From: Microbacterium sp. SORGH_AS_0428
GTDB taxonomy: Bacteria; Actinomycetota; Actinomycetes; Actinomycetales; Microbacteriaceae
NCBI RefSeq assembly: GCF_031453615.1
Contig: NZ_JAVIZT010000001.1
Span: forward strand, 1,674,001-1,738,000
DNA: 64,000 nt
Direction: 5' to 3'
The number at the start of each line of letters is the position of its first letter. Within the stretch, counting starts at the first letter, position 1. The notes beneath the pieces were generated by a model that was not told the origin of the DNA, made no database searches, and worked only from the letters and a program-made list of their open reading frames with translations. Below are positions 36,735 to 46,183 of the stretch, piece by piece. The position numbers and the translations under genes are program-made.

Positions 36735-37847
36735 TCAGCCCCAGACGGATGCGGCGATGTCGACGACGGCCCGCACCTTCGCCCACTGCTGATCCTCGGT
36801 GAGCTCGTTACCCTCCTCCGTGGAGGCGAACCCGCACTGCGGGCTCAGAGCGAGCTGCTCGAGCGGGGCGAAGGCTGCGGCCTCGTCGATGCGGCGACGG
36901 ATGTCGTCGGTGCTCTCGAGCTCTCCGGTCTTGGTGGTCACCAGGCCCAGCACGACGCGCTTGTCGCCCTCCGGCAGGAACCGCAGCGGCTCGAAGCCGC
37001 CGGCGCGCTCGGAGTCGTACTCGAGGAAGTACCCGTCGTACGCCGTGTTGCCCAGCAGCTGCTCGGCGACCGGCTCGTACCCGCCCGACGAGATCCAGGT
37101 CGAGCGGAAGTTGCCGCGACAGACGTGGGTGGTGACGGTGAGGTCGGCGGGCTTGCCGTCCAGGATGCGGTTGAGCAGGTCGGCGTAGCGCTCGGCGATG
37201 CCGTCGGTGTCGATCCCGCGGGCGCGGGCCTTCTCGAGCTCGGCCTCCGAGCACAGGTACGCCCACGCGGTGTCGTCGAACTGCAGGTAGCGCGCGCCCG
37301 CCGCATAGAACGCATCGAGCGCGTCGCGGTAGGCCGCGATCAGATCGTCCACGATCGCCTCACGACCGTCGTAGACGGCACCGTCGATGTGGCCCGGTTC
37401 CACCCGGAAATCGAGCACGGTCGGGGCGGGGATCGTGAACTTCGGCAGCAGGCCGGTGCCCTCGGTGATCGCGGCCAGCGAGCGGTAATGCGAGAGGAAG
37501 GGGTGCGACTCGTCGAACCGGATGGGCCCCGTGATCTCGATGCCCCGCGGCTTGGTCTGCACCCCCTGGAACTGGATGCCGTGATCGAGCTCCACGATGT
37601 CGACGCCGCCGAGCATCCCGAAGAAGTCGAAGTGCCACCAGGAGCGACGGAACTCCCCGTCGCTCGCGACCTCGAGGCCCGCGGCGCGCTGACGGGCGAC
37701 GAGGTCGGCGATCTCCGCGTCCTCGACGGCAGCCAGCTCCGCATCCGTCAGCTCACCCGACGCGTGACGCCTGCGGGCGGCGGCGAGGCCCGGCGGGCGG
37801 AGGAAGCTTCCGACGATGTCGGCACGGAACGGCGCTGAAGTGCTCAC
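36735..37847 (-). CDS. core-MetE-like zinc-dependent methyltransferase (cobalamin-independent methionine synthase family)
   Basis: The 370-residue protein matches only the C-terminal catalytic barrel of MetE and lacks the N-terminal barrel. The zinc ligands are present: THVCRGNF (His and Cys), FLEYDSER (Glu) and SPQCGFAS (Cys). The N terminus FRADIVGSFLRP is typical of YxjG-type homologues. It would move a methyl group to a thiol such as homocysteine; the donor in this subgroup is uncertain. TAGCAT lies 6 bases before the GTG, so the mRNA is probably leaderless. It converges on the dioxygenase gene with a 6-base gap. In this island it could use methyl-THF from O-demethylation. Confidence 0.82.
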   Translation of the reverse strand: MSTSAPFRADIVGSFLRPPGLAAARRRHASGELTDAELAAVEDAEIADLVARQRAAGLEVASDGEFRRSWWHFDFFGMLGGVDIVELDHGIQFQGVQTKPRGIEITGPIRFDESHPFLSHYRSLAAITEGTGLLPKFTIPAPTVLDFRVEPGHIDGAVYDGREAIVDDLIAAYRDALDAFYAAGARYLQFDDTAWAYLCSEAELEKARARGIDTDGIAERYADLLNRILDGKPADLTVTTHVCRGNFRSTWISSGGYEPVAEQLLGNTAYDGYFLEYDSERAGGFEPLRFLPEGDKRVVLGLVTTKTGELESTDDIRRRIDEAAAFAPLEQLALSPQCGFASTEEGNELTEDQQWAKVRAVVDIAASVWG

Positions 37848-37899
37848 GTCGCGATGCTACCGACCCGGCCGCGCGTGCGGGCGACCGGCCCGGCCTGAG

Positions 37900-40764
37900 T
37901 TAACCCCCGTGACGTCCATCTCGGCGCAGCGGATGCGGGGAGGTGGCGAGCACCTCCCCGCACCCGATCAGGAGCGCGCCTGGCCGCGACGTCGCGCGAT
38001 CACGACGGGCGCCTGCGCCGAGCACCAGGACCCCTGCGCCGAGAGCGAGGAGCTCCCACGGGACGCTTCCGCCGGTCGAGGCCAGGGTTCCCGCGGGAAC
38101 GATCGTGATCGGCACGCGCAGGGGTTCGAGGTCGCCGGAGGCGATCACGAGCGTGTGCCCACCCGCGGGGATGCTCGCCGGGATCGTCGAACGGATCGTG
38201 ATCCGCCCCTCCGCATCCGCCGCGGGGATCCCGGCCAGCGCATACGGATCGCTGCGGATCTCGGCCGCGATGCGCTGACCCGGGGCGAGCCCCGAGACCC
38301 GCGCGACGAGGGTGCCGCCCTGTTCGAATCGGCCATCGCCGACGTCGACCGTCGCCCACGCCGATGTGCTCGGCGACGGCGAGGGCGAGGGCGGGTTCGA
38401 GGGTGACGACGCCGCAGCAACCGGTGCGGTGGCTGCGGAGACACGGGATGCCGGGCGGTAGCCTTCGGCGACGACCGACACGCGCGCCGTGAGCGCCGCG
38501 CCCTCGTGCGCCGCCTCGGGCGTGAACGACGCCGACACGGCGCCCTCGATCGCGACACCGTCGGCGAACCACTGGTAGCCGAGCGTCGCGCCCGGCGTCG
38601 TGCTCGCCGCCGACACCGAGAGTTCCGTGCCCACGCGCGCCTCCCCCGCGACCACGGGCGCCTCGAGAACCGCATCCGGCTGCGTCTCGAAACTCTGCCA
38701 GACGCCGGCGTAGTCCACCCGCCCCTGGCTGGGCTTCGACCAGTCGCAGACACCCGTGGGGAACGCGGCGGTCAGTCGCTCCCACTGCCCGTCGGTCATG
38801 ACGGGGTAGTCCGCACGCAGCGGTGTCGTCAGCTGGCACTTCAGCACGTCGCGCGAGAGGGATTCTCCCGCGACATAGCGGGGCTCGGAGTGGTACGGGA
38901 ACAACTGGTTGCAGGTGCTCTGCGAGTTCTCGTAGTCGAGCTGCTCCGAGACGAATCCGTCATCGGTGTAGCACCCGTCACCGAGACCGGCGGGGCGCGC
39001 GGCGACCGTTCGTGCCCGGTCGCCGAAGCCACCCATCGCGACGATGTTGTCCAGCCACTCCTCCAGCTTGTCCAGACCCGCGGTGTACATCGCGCTCGCG
39101 TATCCCGCGTCCTTGCTCGTCCAGCTGACGTGGGTGTCGGCGTTGCCGTAGGCGTCGAGCATGCGCTCTCGGATGATCGCCGAGCGGTACCGCTCGTGGA
39201 AGTCGCCGGTCGGGTCGGTGTAGCGACGCATCTCTATCACCGGCGTGTAGGCGAGCCCACCGGTCATGAGGTTGATCCGGCCCGTGCGATACGCCTGCTC
39301 GATGGCCTCGATGCTCGCCTCAGAGCGGGCGGAGGTGCGTGTGCCGTCGACGTCCATCCCGCCGGCGTTCTCGTTCAGAGCGACGAACTGCTCGGGTGAG
39401 ATCGCGCCCGACTGGAGAGCGGCCAGACCGTACTGCACCCCGACGTTGTCCGGGAGGACGCGCAGCCCGCGACCCTGGTCGTCGACGCCGTAGACGTTCT
39501 GCACCATGTCGGCGATCGTGCACCGCAGCCCGTCGGGGTTGGCCTCCGACCAGCGGTCGCCGACCGGAACGGCCGCGTTGCAACCGGCGCGCGGGTTGTC
39601 GACACCGGTGAACCAGGTGAAGCCCGTGCAGGTGAACAGCTGAGCATGCCCGGTCACGGCGAGCTTCTGCGCATCCGTCCATCCGGACCCTGCGGGCGAG
39701 CCCCAGAATCCGAGCAGGTTGGTGCAGTCGTGTCCGGCGACGGTCGTCGTACGCTCGTCGGGGTAACCGATGTCGCCCATCACGCCGTCGATGATGCCGG
39801 GGTAGTTGTTGGCCAGCAGCAGCTGCTGCATGGTGCCGGCCGAGCCGCCCGAACCGATCGTGTACGTGACGGGCCCGACCTGCTCGATCACGTGCTCCTT
39901 GACCATCATGGCGGTCTCCGCGCTCGTGACGTCGTTGCAGTTCTGCGCGAACACGTTGAAGGTCGCCGAGGCGACGATGTAGCCGCGCGAGAGCAGCATG
40001 TCGTTCTCGACGCCGCCCGTGCTCGAACCCTGCCAGTAACCCACGCCGCATGCCCCGCCGAAGGTGTAGGCCAGCTTCCCGTTCCAGCCCGCCGCACGCG
40101 CGGCATACGTGGGCGCGGGGTCGGCGGGACCGGCGAGCATCGCCGTCTCGTATACCGCGCGGTTGATGGTGCCACGCTCGAGCCGGACGACATAGGGCAC
40201 GGTGCGCCCCTCGACGGTCGCGGTGGCGACGTCGCCGGGCGTCGAGCCATCGGTGGGATAGTCGGCCCAGGCGCCGCCCGTCGTGCGGTAGCGGAAGCTG
40301 ACACGGGCCTCGGCGACGTGACAGTTCTCATCCGTGGGACCGAGGTTCCACGGCGCCCCGGATGCGGTGCAGTACATCGGATGCTGGGGGCCGGAGAAGA
40401 CCGGGCCGGAGCCGGGATGGTTCTGGATCTCGAGAGTCTCGGAGCCCGAGGCCGATCGAGCGGTCACCTCGCTCGATCCGAGGGGCAGATCCTCGACGAG
40501 TCCGATGAGGCGCCCGTTCACGGCGGTGAAGGAGGCGGTGACGTCACGCCCGTCCGCGGTCACGACCGTGGTCTCGTCCGCGCCATCCACCGCGATGAGC
40601 GCGTCACCCCCCGTCACGGTGTCCGCGCGACCGGAGAGCACGGTCAGCGAGAGGTCGTCCGCGGCGGCGGCCGACCCGAGCGGCGCGGCGAGCGCCACCA
40701 CCACTCCGATCGCGGCAGCGGCGGACGCGAGCATTCTCGCGCGAGGTCGTCGATGTCTGAGCAT
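37900..40764 (-). CDS. large LAxTG-anchored secreted protein, DUF6351-type putative hydrolase
   Basis: The 954-residue protein has a signal peptide (cleavage near 35, GSAAAADD), an alpha/beta-hydrolase-like core with a nucleophile-elbow motif TIGSGGSAGTMQQ (about 303-309) and many Cys likely to form disulfides, then an Ig-like domain (about 690-780), a Pro/Ser spacer and a C-terminal LASTG sorting motif followed by a hydrophobic segment and basic residues. It should be anchored to the cell wall. GGAGG precedes the ATG and a good promoter is at 40829-40857. A tannase- or feruloyl-esterase-like role releasing aromatic acids is a suggestion from context, not a finding. Confidence 0.72.
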   Translation of the reverse strand: MLRHRRPRARMLASAAAAIGVVVALAAPLGSAAAADDLSLTVLSGRADTVTGGDALIAVDGADETTVVTADGRDVTASFTAVNGRLIGLVEDLPLGSSEVTARSASGSETLEIQNHPGSGPVFSGPQHPMYCTASGAPWNLGPTDENCHVAEARVSFRYRTTGGAWADYPTDGSTPGDVATATVEGRTVPYVVRLERGTINRAVYETAMLAGPADPAPTYAARAAGWNGKLAYTFGGACGVGYWQGSSTGGVENDMLLSRGYIVASATFNVFAQNCNDVTSAETAMMVKEHVIEQVGPVTYTIGSGGSAGTMQQLLLANNYPGIIDGVMGDIGYPDERTTTVAGHDCTNLLGFWGSPAGSGWTDAQKLAVTGHAQLFTCTGFTWFTGVDNPRAGCNAAVPVGDRWSEANPDGLRCTIADMVQNVYGVDDQGRGLRVLPDNVGVQYGLAALQSGAISPEQFVALNENAGGMDVDGTRTSARSEASIEAIEQAYRTGRINLMTGGLAYTPVIEMRRYTDPTGDFHERYRSAIIRERMLDAYGNADTHVSWTSKDAGYASAMYTAGLDKLEEWLDNIVAMGGFGDRARTVAARPAGLGDGCYTDDGFVSEQLDYENSQSTCNQLFPYHSEPRYVAGESLSRDVLKCQLTTPLRADYPVMTDGQWERLTAAFPTGVCDWSKPSQGRVDYAGVWQSFETQPDAVLEAPVVAGEARVGTELSVSAASTTPGATLGYQWFADGVAIEGAVSASFTPEAAHEGAALTARVSVVAEGYRPASRVSAATAPVAAASSPSNPPSPSPSPSTSAWATVDVGDGRFEQGGTLVARVSGLAPGQRIAAEIRSDPYALAGIPAADAEGRITIRSTIPASIPAGGHTLVIASGDLEPLRVPITIVPAGTLASTGGSVPWELLALGAGVLVLGAGARRDRATSRPGALLIGCGEVLATSPHPLRRDGRHGG

Positions 40765-40828
40765 GCAAGATCCTCCGATGTGACGTCATCGTCATGGGGG
40801 GATGCCTCGTTGCGCCCCCTCGGGGATG

Positions 40829-40857
40829 AGAGTAGAAGTAATTGTTACGAGCGTCAA
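40829..40857 (-). promoter_or_regulatory. sigma-70-type promoter for DUF6351 gene
   Basis: On the minus strand TTGACG (40857-40852) and TACTCT (40834-40829) are separated by 17 bases and lie about 65 bases before the start codon. Confidence 0.65.
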
Positions 40858-40879
40858 TGAATCTTTACATAAGATCCAT

Positions 40880-41758
40880 TCAGGAAAGTCGCTGAGGTCG
40901 GACCACACCCGCCAGTGCGGGCTCGATGGCCGCGACGTGTTCCCGCATCCGTTCCTCCGCCGCAGGCCCGAGCGCGTCGTACACGGCGACGAAGGCGTCT
41001 CGTGCGCGTTCACGCGGCCACGCCGCGGGCATGAGGCGCATCGGATGGCCGGGTTCGGCGTGGCGGAACGACTGCCACGCGAGCATGAGCGAGGTGCGCT
41101 GCTCGAGCGCTGCCGCTGGCGTGAGCGTCTCGCCGCCATCGCCGGTGGCGACGCGCGTGAGGAACTCGGCATACTCCTGCTCCACCTCGGAGAGATCCCA
41201 CGCGCGCGTCGGGCTGTCTCCCGGCGCCGTGGCCAACACGCCCCGGAAGCTGGAGACCTGCCCCACCCCGAGTGAGCCGAGGGCGTCCACGGCCGTGCCG
41301 ACGGAATCGAACGGCGAGATCCACACGCCGTCGTACAGGGGGGCGTAGCCCAGCCAGCGCAGCCGGGTGCGCGCGGCATGGCGCAGAGGCCGCTCCTTCT
41401 CGGGGATCGAGAAGAGCACCGCACTCCACAGACCGTCCCACACCGGATCCTCCCGGCCGAAACGCTGCAGCCACCGGGCCTCGTCCGCCAGTACCGCGGC
41501 GCCGCGGTCGGTGAGGGCGTGGCTCGTGCGCCGCCCGGACTTGCTAAGGACGAGCAGGTCGCGGTCGGTCAGCCGCGTCAGGCTCGCCCGGGTCGCGGGC
41601 GCCTTCACTCCCAGATCCGACATCGCGGCCAGCAACGCCCCGGTCGGCATCGGCGCGTCGGCCCCCCACCAGTAGTCCCCGAAAAGGGTCAGGATCTGGT
41701 GCGCCGGCGACCGCTTGCGGCCGATGCTGACCGTCGGCGCCTGTCGGGTGTCGCTCAC
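40880..41758 (-). CDS. PaaX-family transcriptional repressor
   Basis: The 292-residue protein has the three-part PaaX layout: N-terminal winged helix (ILTLFGDYWWGADAPMPTGALLAAMSDLGVKAPATRASLTRLTDRDLLVLSKSGRRTSHALT), a central domain (WDGLWSAVLFSIPEKERPLRHAARTRLRWLGYAPLYDGVWISPF) and a helical C-terminal domain. PaaX regulators bind aryl-CoA esters, classically phenylacetyl-CoA. The GTG at 41758 is chosen since the longer frame has no start signal. It sits upstream of the DUF6351 gene and in the same direction, so it may regulate that gene. Confidence 0.87.
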   Translation of the reverse strand: MSDTRQAPTVSIGRKRSPAHQILTLFGDYWWGADAPMPTGALLAAMSDLGVKAPATRASLTRLTDRDLLVLSKSGRRTSHALTDRGAAVLADEARWLQRFGREDPVWDGLWSAVLFSIPEKERPLRHAARTRLRWLGYAPLYDGVWISPFDSVGTAVDALGSLGVGQVSSFRGVLATAPGDSPTRAWDLSEVEQEYAEFLTRVATGDGGETLTPAAALEQRTSLMLAWQSFRHAEPGHPMRLMPAAWPRERARDAFVAVYDALGPAAEERMREHVAAIEPALAGVVRPQRLS

Positions 41759-41888
41759 CGCCCCATTCTGGCAGCGGGCATCCCCGGATTCGCGTGGTCG
41801 CGCGGCGGCGGTCGCTGCCGAGGCCGCCGGAAGTGAGGGCGAGTCAGCTCTGGTCGCCCTCAGGCCTCCGCGCCGATAGCGTCCGGCC

Positions 41889-43010
41889 ATGCCCGATACA
41901 CGACGCCCCGCTTCCCGGCGCCTCCAGCGCGCACTCCAGGCTCTGGGCGCCGGCGCCCTGTCCGCTGCCCTGCTGCTGGCCGCGGCGCCCGCCGCATCCG
42001 CCGCCGACACCGAAGTCGACGGACTCACCTACTCCCTCGCCGCGGGCACCGCTACGGTCACGGGGCAGACCGTGCAGACCTCGGACGTCACCATCCCGCG
42101 GCAGATCACCGTCGACGGCGACAGTTACACCGTCACGGCCGTGGGCGACAGCGCGTTCGACCGCACCGGCGGGACGGCGCTGACCTCGCTGAGCCTGCCG
42201 GACTCGCTGACCGACATCGGGTTCGCGGCGTTCCAGGGCAACGCCCTCACCTCGCTGACGCTCCCCGCGTCCGTGCGCACCGTCGGCGACCAGGCGTTCG
42301 CGCTCAACGCGATCCGCAGCGTGACGTTCCACGAGGGGCTCGCCAGCATCGGCAGCTTCGCGTTCTCGCAGAGCCGACTCGAGCGGGTGACTCTGCCCTC
42401 CACCGTCACCGATCTCGGCTTCGCCCCCTTCGGCGACAACCCGCTCTCGGTCATCGAGTTGCTCGGACCGCCGCCCACGACCTTCGGCACGATCGCGACC
42501 ACGCCGCCCGCCACCGCGCTGTACCCGTGGCGATTCGGCGAGGCCCGCTTCGCCGGCGGATACACCGAGCCGGCCTGGAACGACCTGCCCACCACCGCGG
42601 TGGCCACCGTCGCCTTCGACAGCGCCGGCGGCAGCGCCGTCACCGCGCAGTCGGTCGTGCTGGAGTCGGGAGCGACCGCGACACGTCCGGCCGATCCCGC
42701 CCGCGACGGCTTCACCTTCGACGGATGGCGCCGAGGGGACGCGGCCTACGACTTCGCCACGCCGCTGACCGGAGACCTCACCCTCACCGCGCAGTGGGCG
42801 CTCGCGCCCGAGCCGAGCCCCACCCCGACCCCGGAGCCCACGCCGTCGGCGAGCTCGAGCGCGGCACCGGCGCCCCCATCCACTCCGGCCGCGGCGGAGC
42901 TGGCCGCCACGGGGATCGACCCGCTGCCTTTCACACTCGCCGCCCTCGGGCTGCTGGGGGCGGGCGCGGTCGCCTTCGTCGCAGAACGACGAGCCCGCCG
43001 ACGCGGGTGA
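41889..43010 (+). CDS. BspA-type leucine-rich-repeat surface protein with LAATG anchor
   Basis: The 373-residue protein has a signal peptide (about 1-38), four BspA-like leucine-rich repeats (for example SLSLPDSLTDIGFAAFQGNALTSLTLPASV), an InlB-type B repeat (VAFDSAGGSAVTAQSVVLESGATATRPADPARDGFTFDGW), a Pro/Thr/Ser spacer, and an LAATG sorting motif with a membrane segment and basic tail. It should be sortase-anchored and may act in adhesion. TAGCGT lies 6 bases before the ATG, so the mRNA is probably leaderless. Confidence 0.83.
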   Translation: MPDTRRPASRRLQRALQALGAGALSAALLLAAAPAASAADTEVDGLTYSLAAGTATVTGQTVQTSDVTIPRQITVDGDSYTVTAVGDSAFDRTGGTALTSLSLPDSLTDIGFAAFQGNALTSLTLPASVRTVGDQAFALNAIRSVTFHEGLASIGSFAFSQSRLERVTLPSTVTDLGFAPFGDNPLSVIELLGPPPTTFGTIATTPPATALYPWRFGEARFAGGYTEPAWNDLPTTAVATVAFDSAGGSAVTAQSVVLESGATATRPADPARDGFTFDGWRRGDAAYDFATPLTGDLTLTAQWALAPEPSPTPTPEPTPSASSSAAPAPPSTPAAAELAATGIDPLPFTLAALGLLGAGAVAFVAERRARRRG

Positions 43011-43014
43011 GCCG

Positions 43015-43935
43015 TCAGTACACGTACTCCATGAGCTCCACACCGAGCACGCGGAACGCGTCGTGCACCCGTAGCCGGTGGGCGATGGAGAGGTCGTCGA
43101 AGCACACGAACAGCGCATAGGCGACGCCTGCACGGGGGCCGGCGAGCACGCCCGCCTCCGTACGGATGCCGGATGCCCGCCCGGTCTTGTTCACGAACAG
43201 CAGCCCGTGCTCGTCGTTGTCGTGGGCGAAAGGATCGAGCCCGGTCGCCGCAGCCACCAAAGACAGATCGTGCCCGTGGCTCAGCCACTCCGCGACCTGT
43301 GCGCTCACGCCCGCGCTGACCGCGGTGCTGTTCACGAGCTCGGCGAACAGGTGCGCGTACTCGCGCGCCGCCCCCAGCGCCACGTGCGGGGCATCATCGG
43401 GACCGCGCGTATCGCGGAAGCTGTCCATGAGGGCGGAGCGGGTGAGCCCGAGCTGCTCCACACGAGCGCGCACAGCCGGAAGCCCCACCCGCGACATCAG
43501 CGCGTTCGCGGCGAGGGCGTCACCCGACGACGCGGCGAGCAGCGCCACGTCGATGAGCGGAAGCGCGGGCGCCTTCAAGTGCTGCCAGACCCCCGACACG
43601 GCGACGGGTTCGATACCGGCCCGGTCGATGATCTCCAACGGATCCAGCGTGCCCGCCTCGAACTGCGCGGCCGTCTCCACGAGGAGCGGCACGACTCCGA
43701 GCCCCGCGATGGGCAGGCTCCGGAAGTCATCGCCCGCCAGCACCGCCGAGCCGAGATCGAGGTCGTCGATCCGCACCGACACCTGCGCCCCCGACGCGGC
43801 GAGCGCGTCGAGGGCTTTCAGGGTCGAGGTGAACGAACGCCGTCCCGCGGCGGCGCGACGCGGAAGGCGCTTGGCCCCCCGCCGCGAGGGCGGCGCCGAT
43901 TCCGTTCCGCGAGAGGCCTCGGGAGAGCTGGGCAC
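43015..43935 (-). CDS. class A beta-lactamase-fold protein lacking the catalytic SxxK
   Basis: The 306-residue protein resembles class A beta-lactamases: SGDALAANALMSRVG corresponds to the SDN region, and NKTGRASGIRTEAGVLAG has the KTG motif. The SxxK region reads LPIAGLGVVPLLVE, so both the nucleophile Ser and the Lys are missing. No signal peptide is evident and the N-terminal 35 residues are basic. It is likely a non-hydrolysing homologue. AAGGA lies before the GTG start. Confidence 0.72.
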   Translation of the reverse strand: MPSSPEASRGTESAPPSRRGAKRLPRRAAAGRRSFTSTLKALDALAASGAQVSVRIDDLDLGSAVLAGDDFRSLPIAGLGVVPLLVETAAQFEAGTLDPLEIIDRAGIEPVAVSGVWQHLKAPALPLIDVALLAASSGDALAANALMSRVGLPAVRARVEQLGLTRSALMDSFRDTRGPDDAPHVALGAAREYAHLFAELVNSTAVSAGVSAQVAEWLSHGHDLSLVAAATGLDPFAHDNDEHGLLFVNKTGRASGIRTEAGVLAGPRAGVAYALFVCFDDLSIAHRLRVHDAFRVLGVELMEYVY

Positions 43936-44005
43936 GGCGCAGTTCCTTCCTACCGTTCGGGCTCGGGGATGCGGGCGAGACTACGCCCGACGGATCACGG
44001 CTCAG

Positions 44006-45970
44006 TTACCAGATGGTGACGCGCTGGTCTGCGTCGAGCCACAGGGCGTCACCCTCGGTCACGTCGAACGCCTCGTAGAACGCATCGATGTTGCGCACGA
44101 TCTGGTTGCAGCGGAACTCGTTCGGGGAGTGCGGATCGATCGTCAGCAGACGGATCGCCTCCGCGTCACGGCTCTTCTGCTGCCAGATCTGCGCCCAGCT
44201 GAGCAGCAGCCGCTGGATGCCGGTCATCCCGTCGATGACGGGATCCTCCGCATCCCCCAGAGACAGCCGGTACGCGCGGATCGCGATGCCGAGCCCGCCC
44301 AGGTCGCCGATGTTCTCACCGATCGTCAGGGCGCCGTTGACGTGGTTCTCCTCGGGCAGCCCCTGCGGCACGAGTGCGTCGTACTGGGCGATGAGGTTCT
44401 TCGTACGCTGCTCGAAGGCCTCGCGGTCCGCATCCGTCCACCAGTCGCGCAGCGACCCGTCACCGTCGAACCGGCTGCCCTGATCGTCGAACCCGTGTCC
44501 GATCTCGTGCCCGATGACCGCGCCGATGCCGCCGTAGTTCGCGGCCGCATCCCGGGTCTCGTCGAAGAACGGATACTGCAGGATCGCGGCGGGGAACACG
44601 ATCTCGTTCATGAGGGGGTTGTAGTACGCATTGACCGTCTGCGGCGTCATGTACCACTCGTCACGGTCGATCGGCTGCCCGACCTTGCCCAGCTGACGGT
44701 CGTGCTCGTGCACGTGGGCCCGACGGACGTTGCCGACGAGGTCGGCGGCGTCGAGCTCGAGCCCCGAGTAGTCCTTCCACTTGACCGGGTAGCCGATCTT
44801 CGGCGTGAAGGCGTCGAGCTTGGCGAGCGCGCGCTCACGCGTCTCGGGGCTCATCCATTCCAGCTGCGAGATCGACTGGCGGTACGCCTCGATGAGGTTG
44901 GCGACCAGCTCGTCCATCGCGATCTTGGCCGCCGGAGGGAAGTGGCGCTCGACGTAGACCTTGCCGACGACCTCGCCCAGCGCCGCCTCGACCAGGCCGA
45001 CGGCGCGCTTCCAGCGCTCGCGGTTGACCGGGACGCCGGTGAGCTGGGTTCCGTAGAACGAGAAGTTCTCGTCGACGAAGGACTCCGGCAGGAACGCGGC
45101 GGCCGCGTGCACGATCTTGAAGCGCAGCCACGCCTTCCAGTCGTCGAGGCGCTGCTCGGTGAGCACCGTTCCCAGCGCCTCGATGAAACTCGGCTGCGAG
45201 ACGACGATCTCGGCGAACGCATCCGGATGGTGCGGGGCGACGCCCTCGAGCCAGGGCGCGAGGTCGACGCCGGCCAGCGCGACGACCTCGTCCCACGTCT
45301 TGAGGTTGTAGGTCGCCACGGCGTCGCGGCTGCGGACGTTGTCCCAGTGGTGCGAGGCCAGCTCGGTCTCCAGCGCCACCACGCGCTCCGCGGCGTCAGC
45401 CGCATCCGCGACCTCGGCGAGCGTCAGGATGCGCTCGATGTGCTGGCGAAGCGCCTGCCGGGTCTCCTCGAACGAGTCGAGGCGGTAGTAGCTCTCGTCC
45501 GGCATCGACAGGCCGCCCTGGATGAAGAAGGGCAGGTAGCGCTGCGGGTTGCCGGGGTCGGGCTCGACGTAGAGCTCGACGATCCCGCCGATGCCGTCGC
45601 GTTCCAGCTCGCCCACGAGCCGGAGGAGGGAGGCGACATCGCTCACCGCATCCACCCGCGCCAGCTGATCGACGAGCGGCTCGGTGCCGCGCTCCGCGAT
45701 GCGCTCGGTGTCCATGAAACTCGCGTACAGGTCGCCGATCTTGCGCGCCTCGGTGCCGGGTTCGGCATCCTGCGACTCGAGGATGATGGCACGGACGTCC
45801 TTCTCGGCCTGCTCGGCCAAGAGGTGGAAGGAGCCCCAGCGCGCCTTGTCCTCGGGAATCTCGGTCCGGGCGATCCATTCGCCGTTGACGTAGCGGAACA
45901 GGTCGTCCTGCGGGCGGATCTCGTTGCTCAGCTCGTCGAGCGCGAGACCGGAACGGGGGGAATCGGTCAT
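44006..45970 (-). CDS. pepO: M13-family zinc metallopeptidase (PepO/neprilysin-like)
   Basis: The 654-residue protein has the M13 N-terminal domain (DDLFRYVNGEWI) and peptidase domain with NAYYNPLMNEIVFPAAIL, the HExxH motif in VIGHEIGHGFDDQG (about residue 487-491), the downstream GENIGDLGG third-ligand motif, and the C-terminal end with VTIW. It has no signal peptide, as for bacterial PepO enzymes. It cleaves small peptides. TATCCT lies 6 bases before the ATG, so the mRNA is probably leaderless. The longer form from 46042 is unsupported. Confidence 0.93.
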   Translation of the reverse strand: MTDSPRSGLALDELSNEIRPQDDLFRYVNGEWIARTEIPEDKARWGSFHLLAEQAEKDVRAIILESQDAEPGTEARKIGDLYASFMDTERIAERGTEPLVDQLARVDAVSDVASLLRLVGELERDGIGGIVELYVEPDPGNPQRYLPFFIQGGLSMPDESYYRLDSFEETRQALRQHIERILTLAEVADAADAAERVVALETELASHHWDNVRSRDAVATYNLKTWDEVVALAGVDLAPWLEGVAPHHPDAFAEIVVSQPSFIEALGTVLTEQRLDDWKAWLRFKIVHAAAAFLPESFVDENFSFYGTQLTGVPVNRERWKRAVGLVEAALGEVVGKVYVERHFPPAAKIAMDELVANLIEAYRQSISQLEWMSPETRERALAKLDAFTPKIGYPVKWKDYSGLELDAADLVGNVRRAHVHEHDRQLGKVGQPIDRDEWYMTPQTVNAYYNPLMNEIVFPAAILQYPFFDETRDAAANYGGIGAVIGHEIGHGFDDQGSRFDGDGSLRDWWTDADREAFEQRTKNLIAQYDALVPQGLPEENHVNGALTIGENIGDLGGLGIAIRAYRLSLGDAEDPVIDGMTGIQRLLLSWAQIWQQKSRDAEAIRLLTIDPHSPNEFRCNQIVRNIDAFYEAFDVTEGDALWLDADQRVTIW

Positions 45971-46044
45971 GCGCACAGGATATGCCGCGCCGCTGAGTGG
46001 GGGCTCCAGCCGCCGCGACGTGCCGCCGCATCCCTTCGCCAACC

Positions 46045-46119
46045 TCCGCGAGACTGCATCTCGAGCACGAGATCACTGTGTTTACCCGTGATCTCGCGAT
46101 GGAAATGCAGTCTCGCGGG
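46045..46119. repeat. 75-bp palindromic intergenic element, copy 3
   Basis: Same 75-bp layout as at 8175 and 18780, with arms CCGCGAGACTGCA and TGCAGTCTCGCGG and inner GATCAC/GTGATC arms. It is inverted relative to copy 2. It lies between the divergent starts of pepO and the MATE gene, so a terminator role alone does not explain the family. Confidence 0.85.
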
Positions 46120-46183
46120 GGGAGACGGGCGTCGCTGGGGAGAGCGGATGCGGAGCGTCGGTGCGGCTCAATAGGGTCGAGGG

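Noticed and set aside
43166..46174. 1002-codon open frame on the plus strand
   Set aside because: It runs antisense through the beta-lactamase-fold and M13 peptidase genes, whose motifs are clear. It has no domain and no ribosome site.
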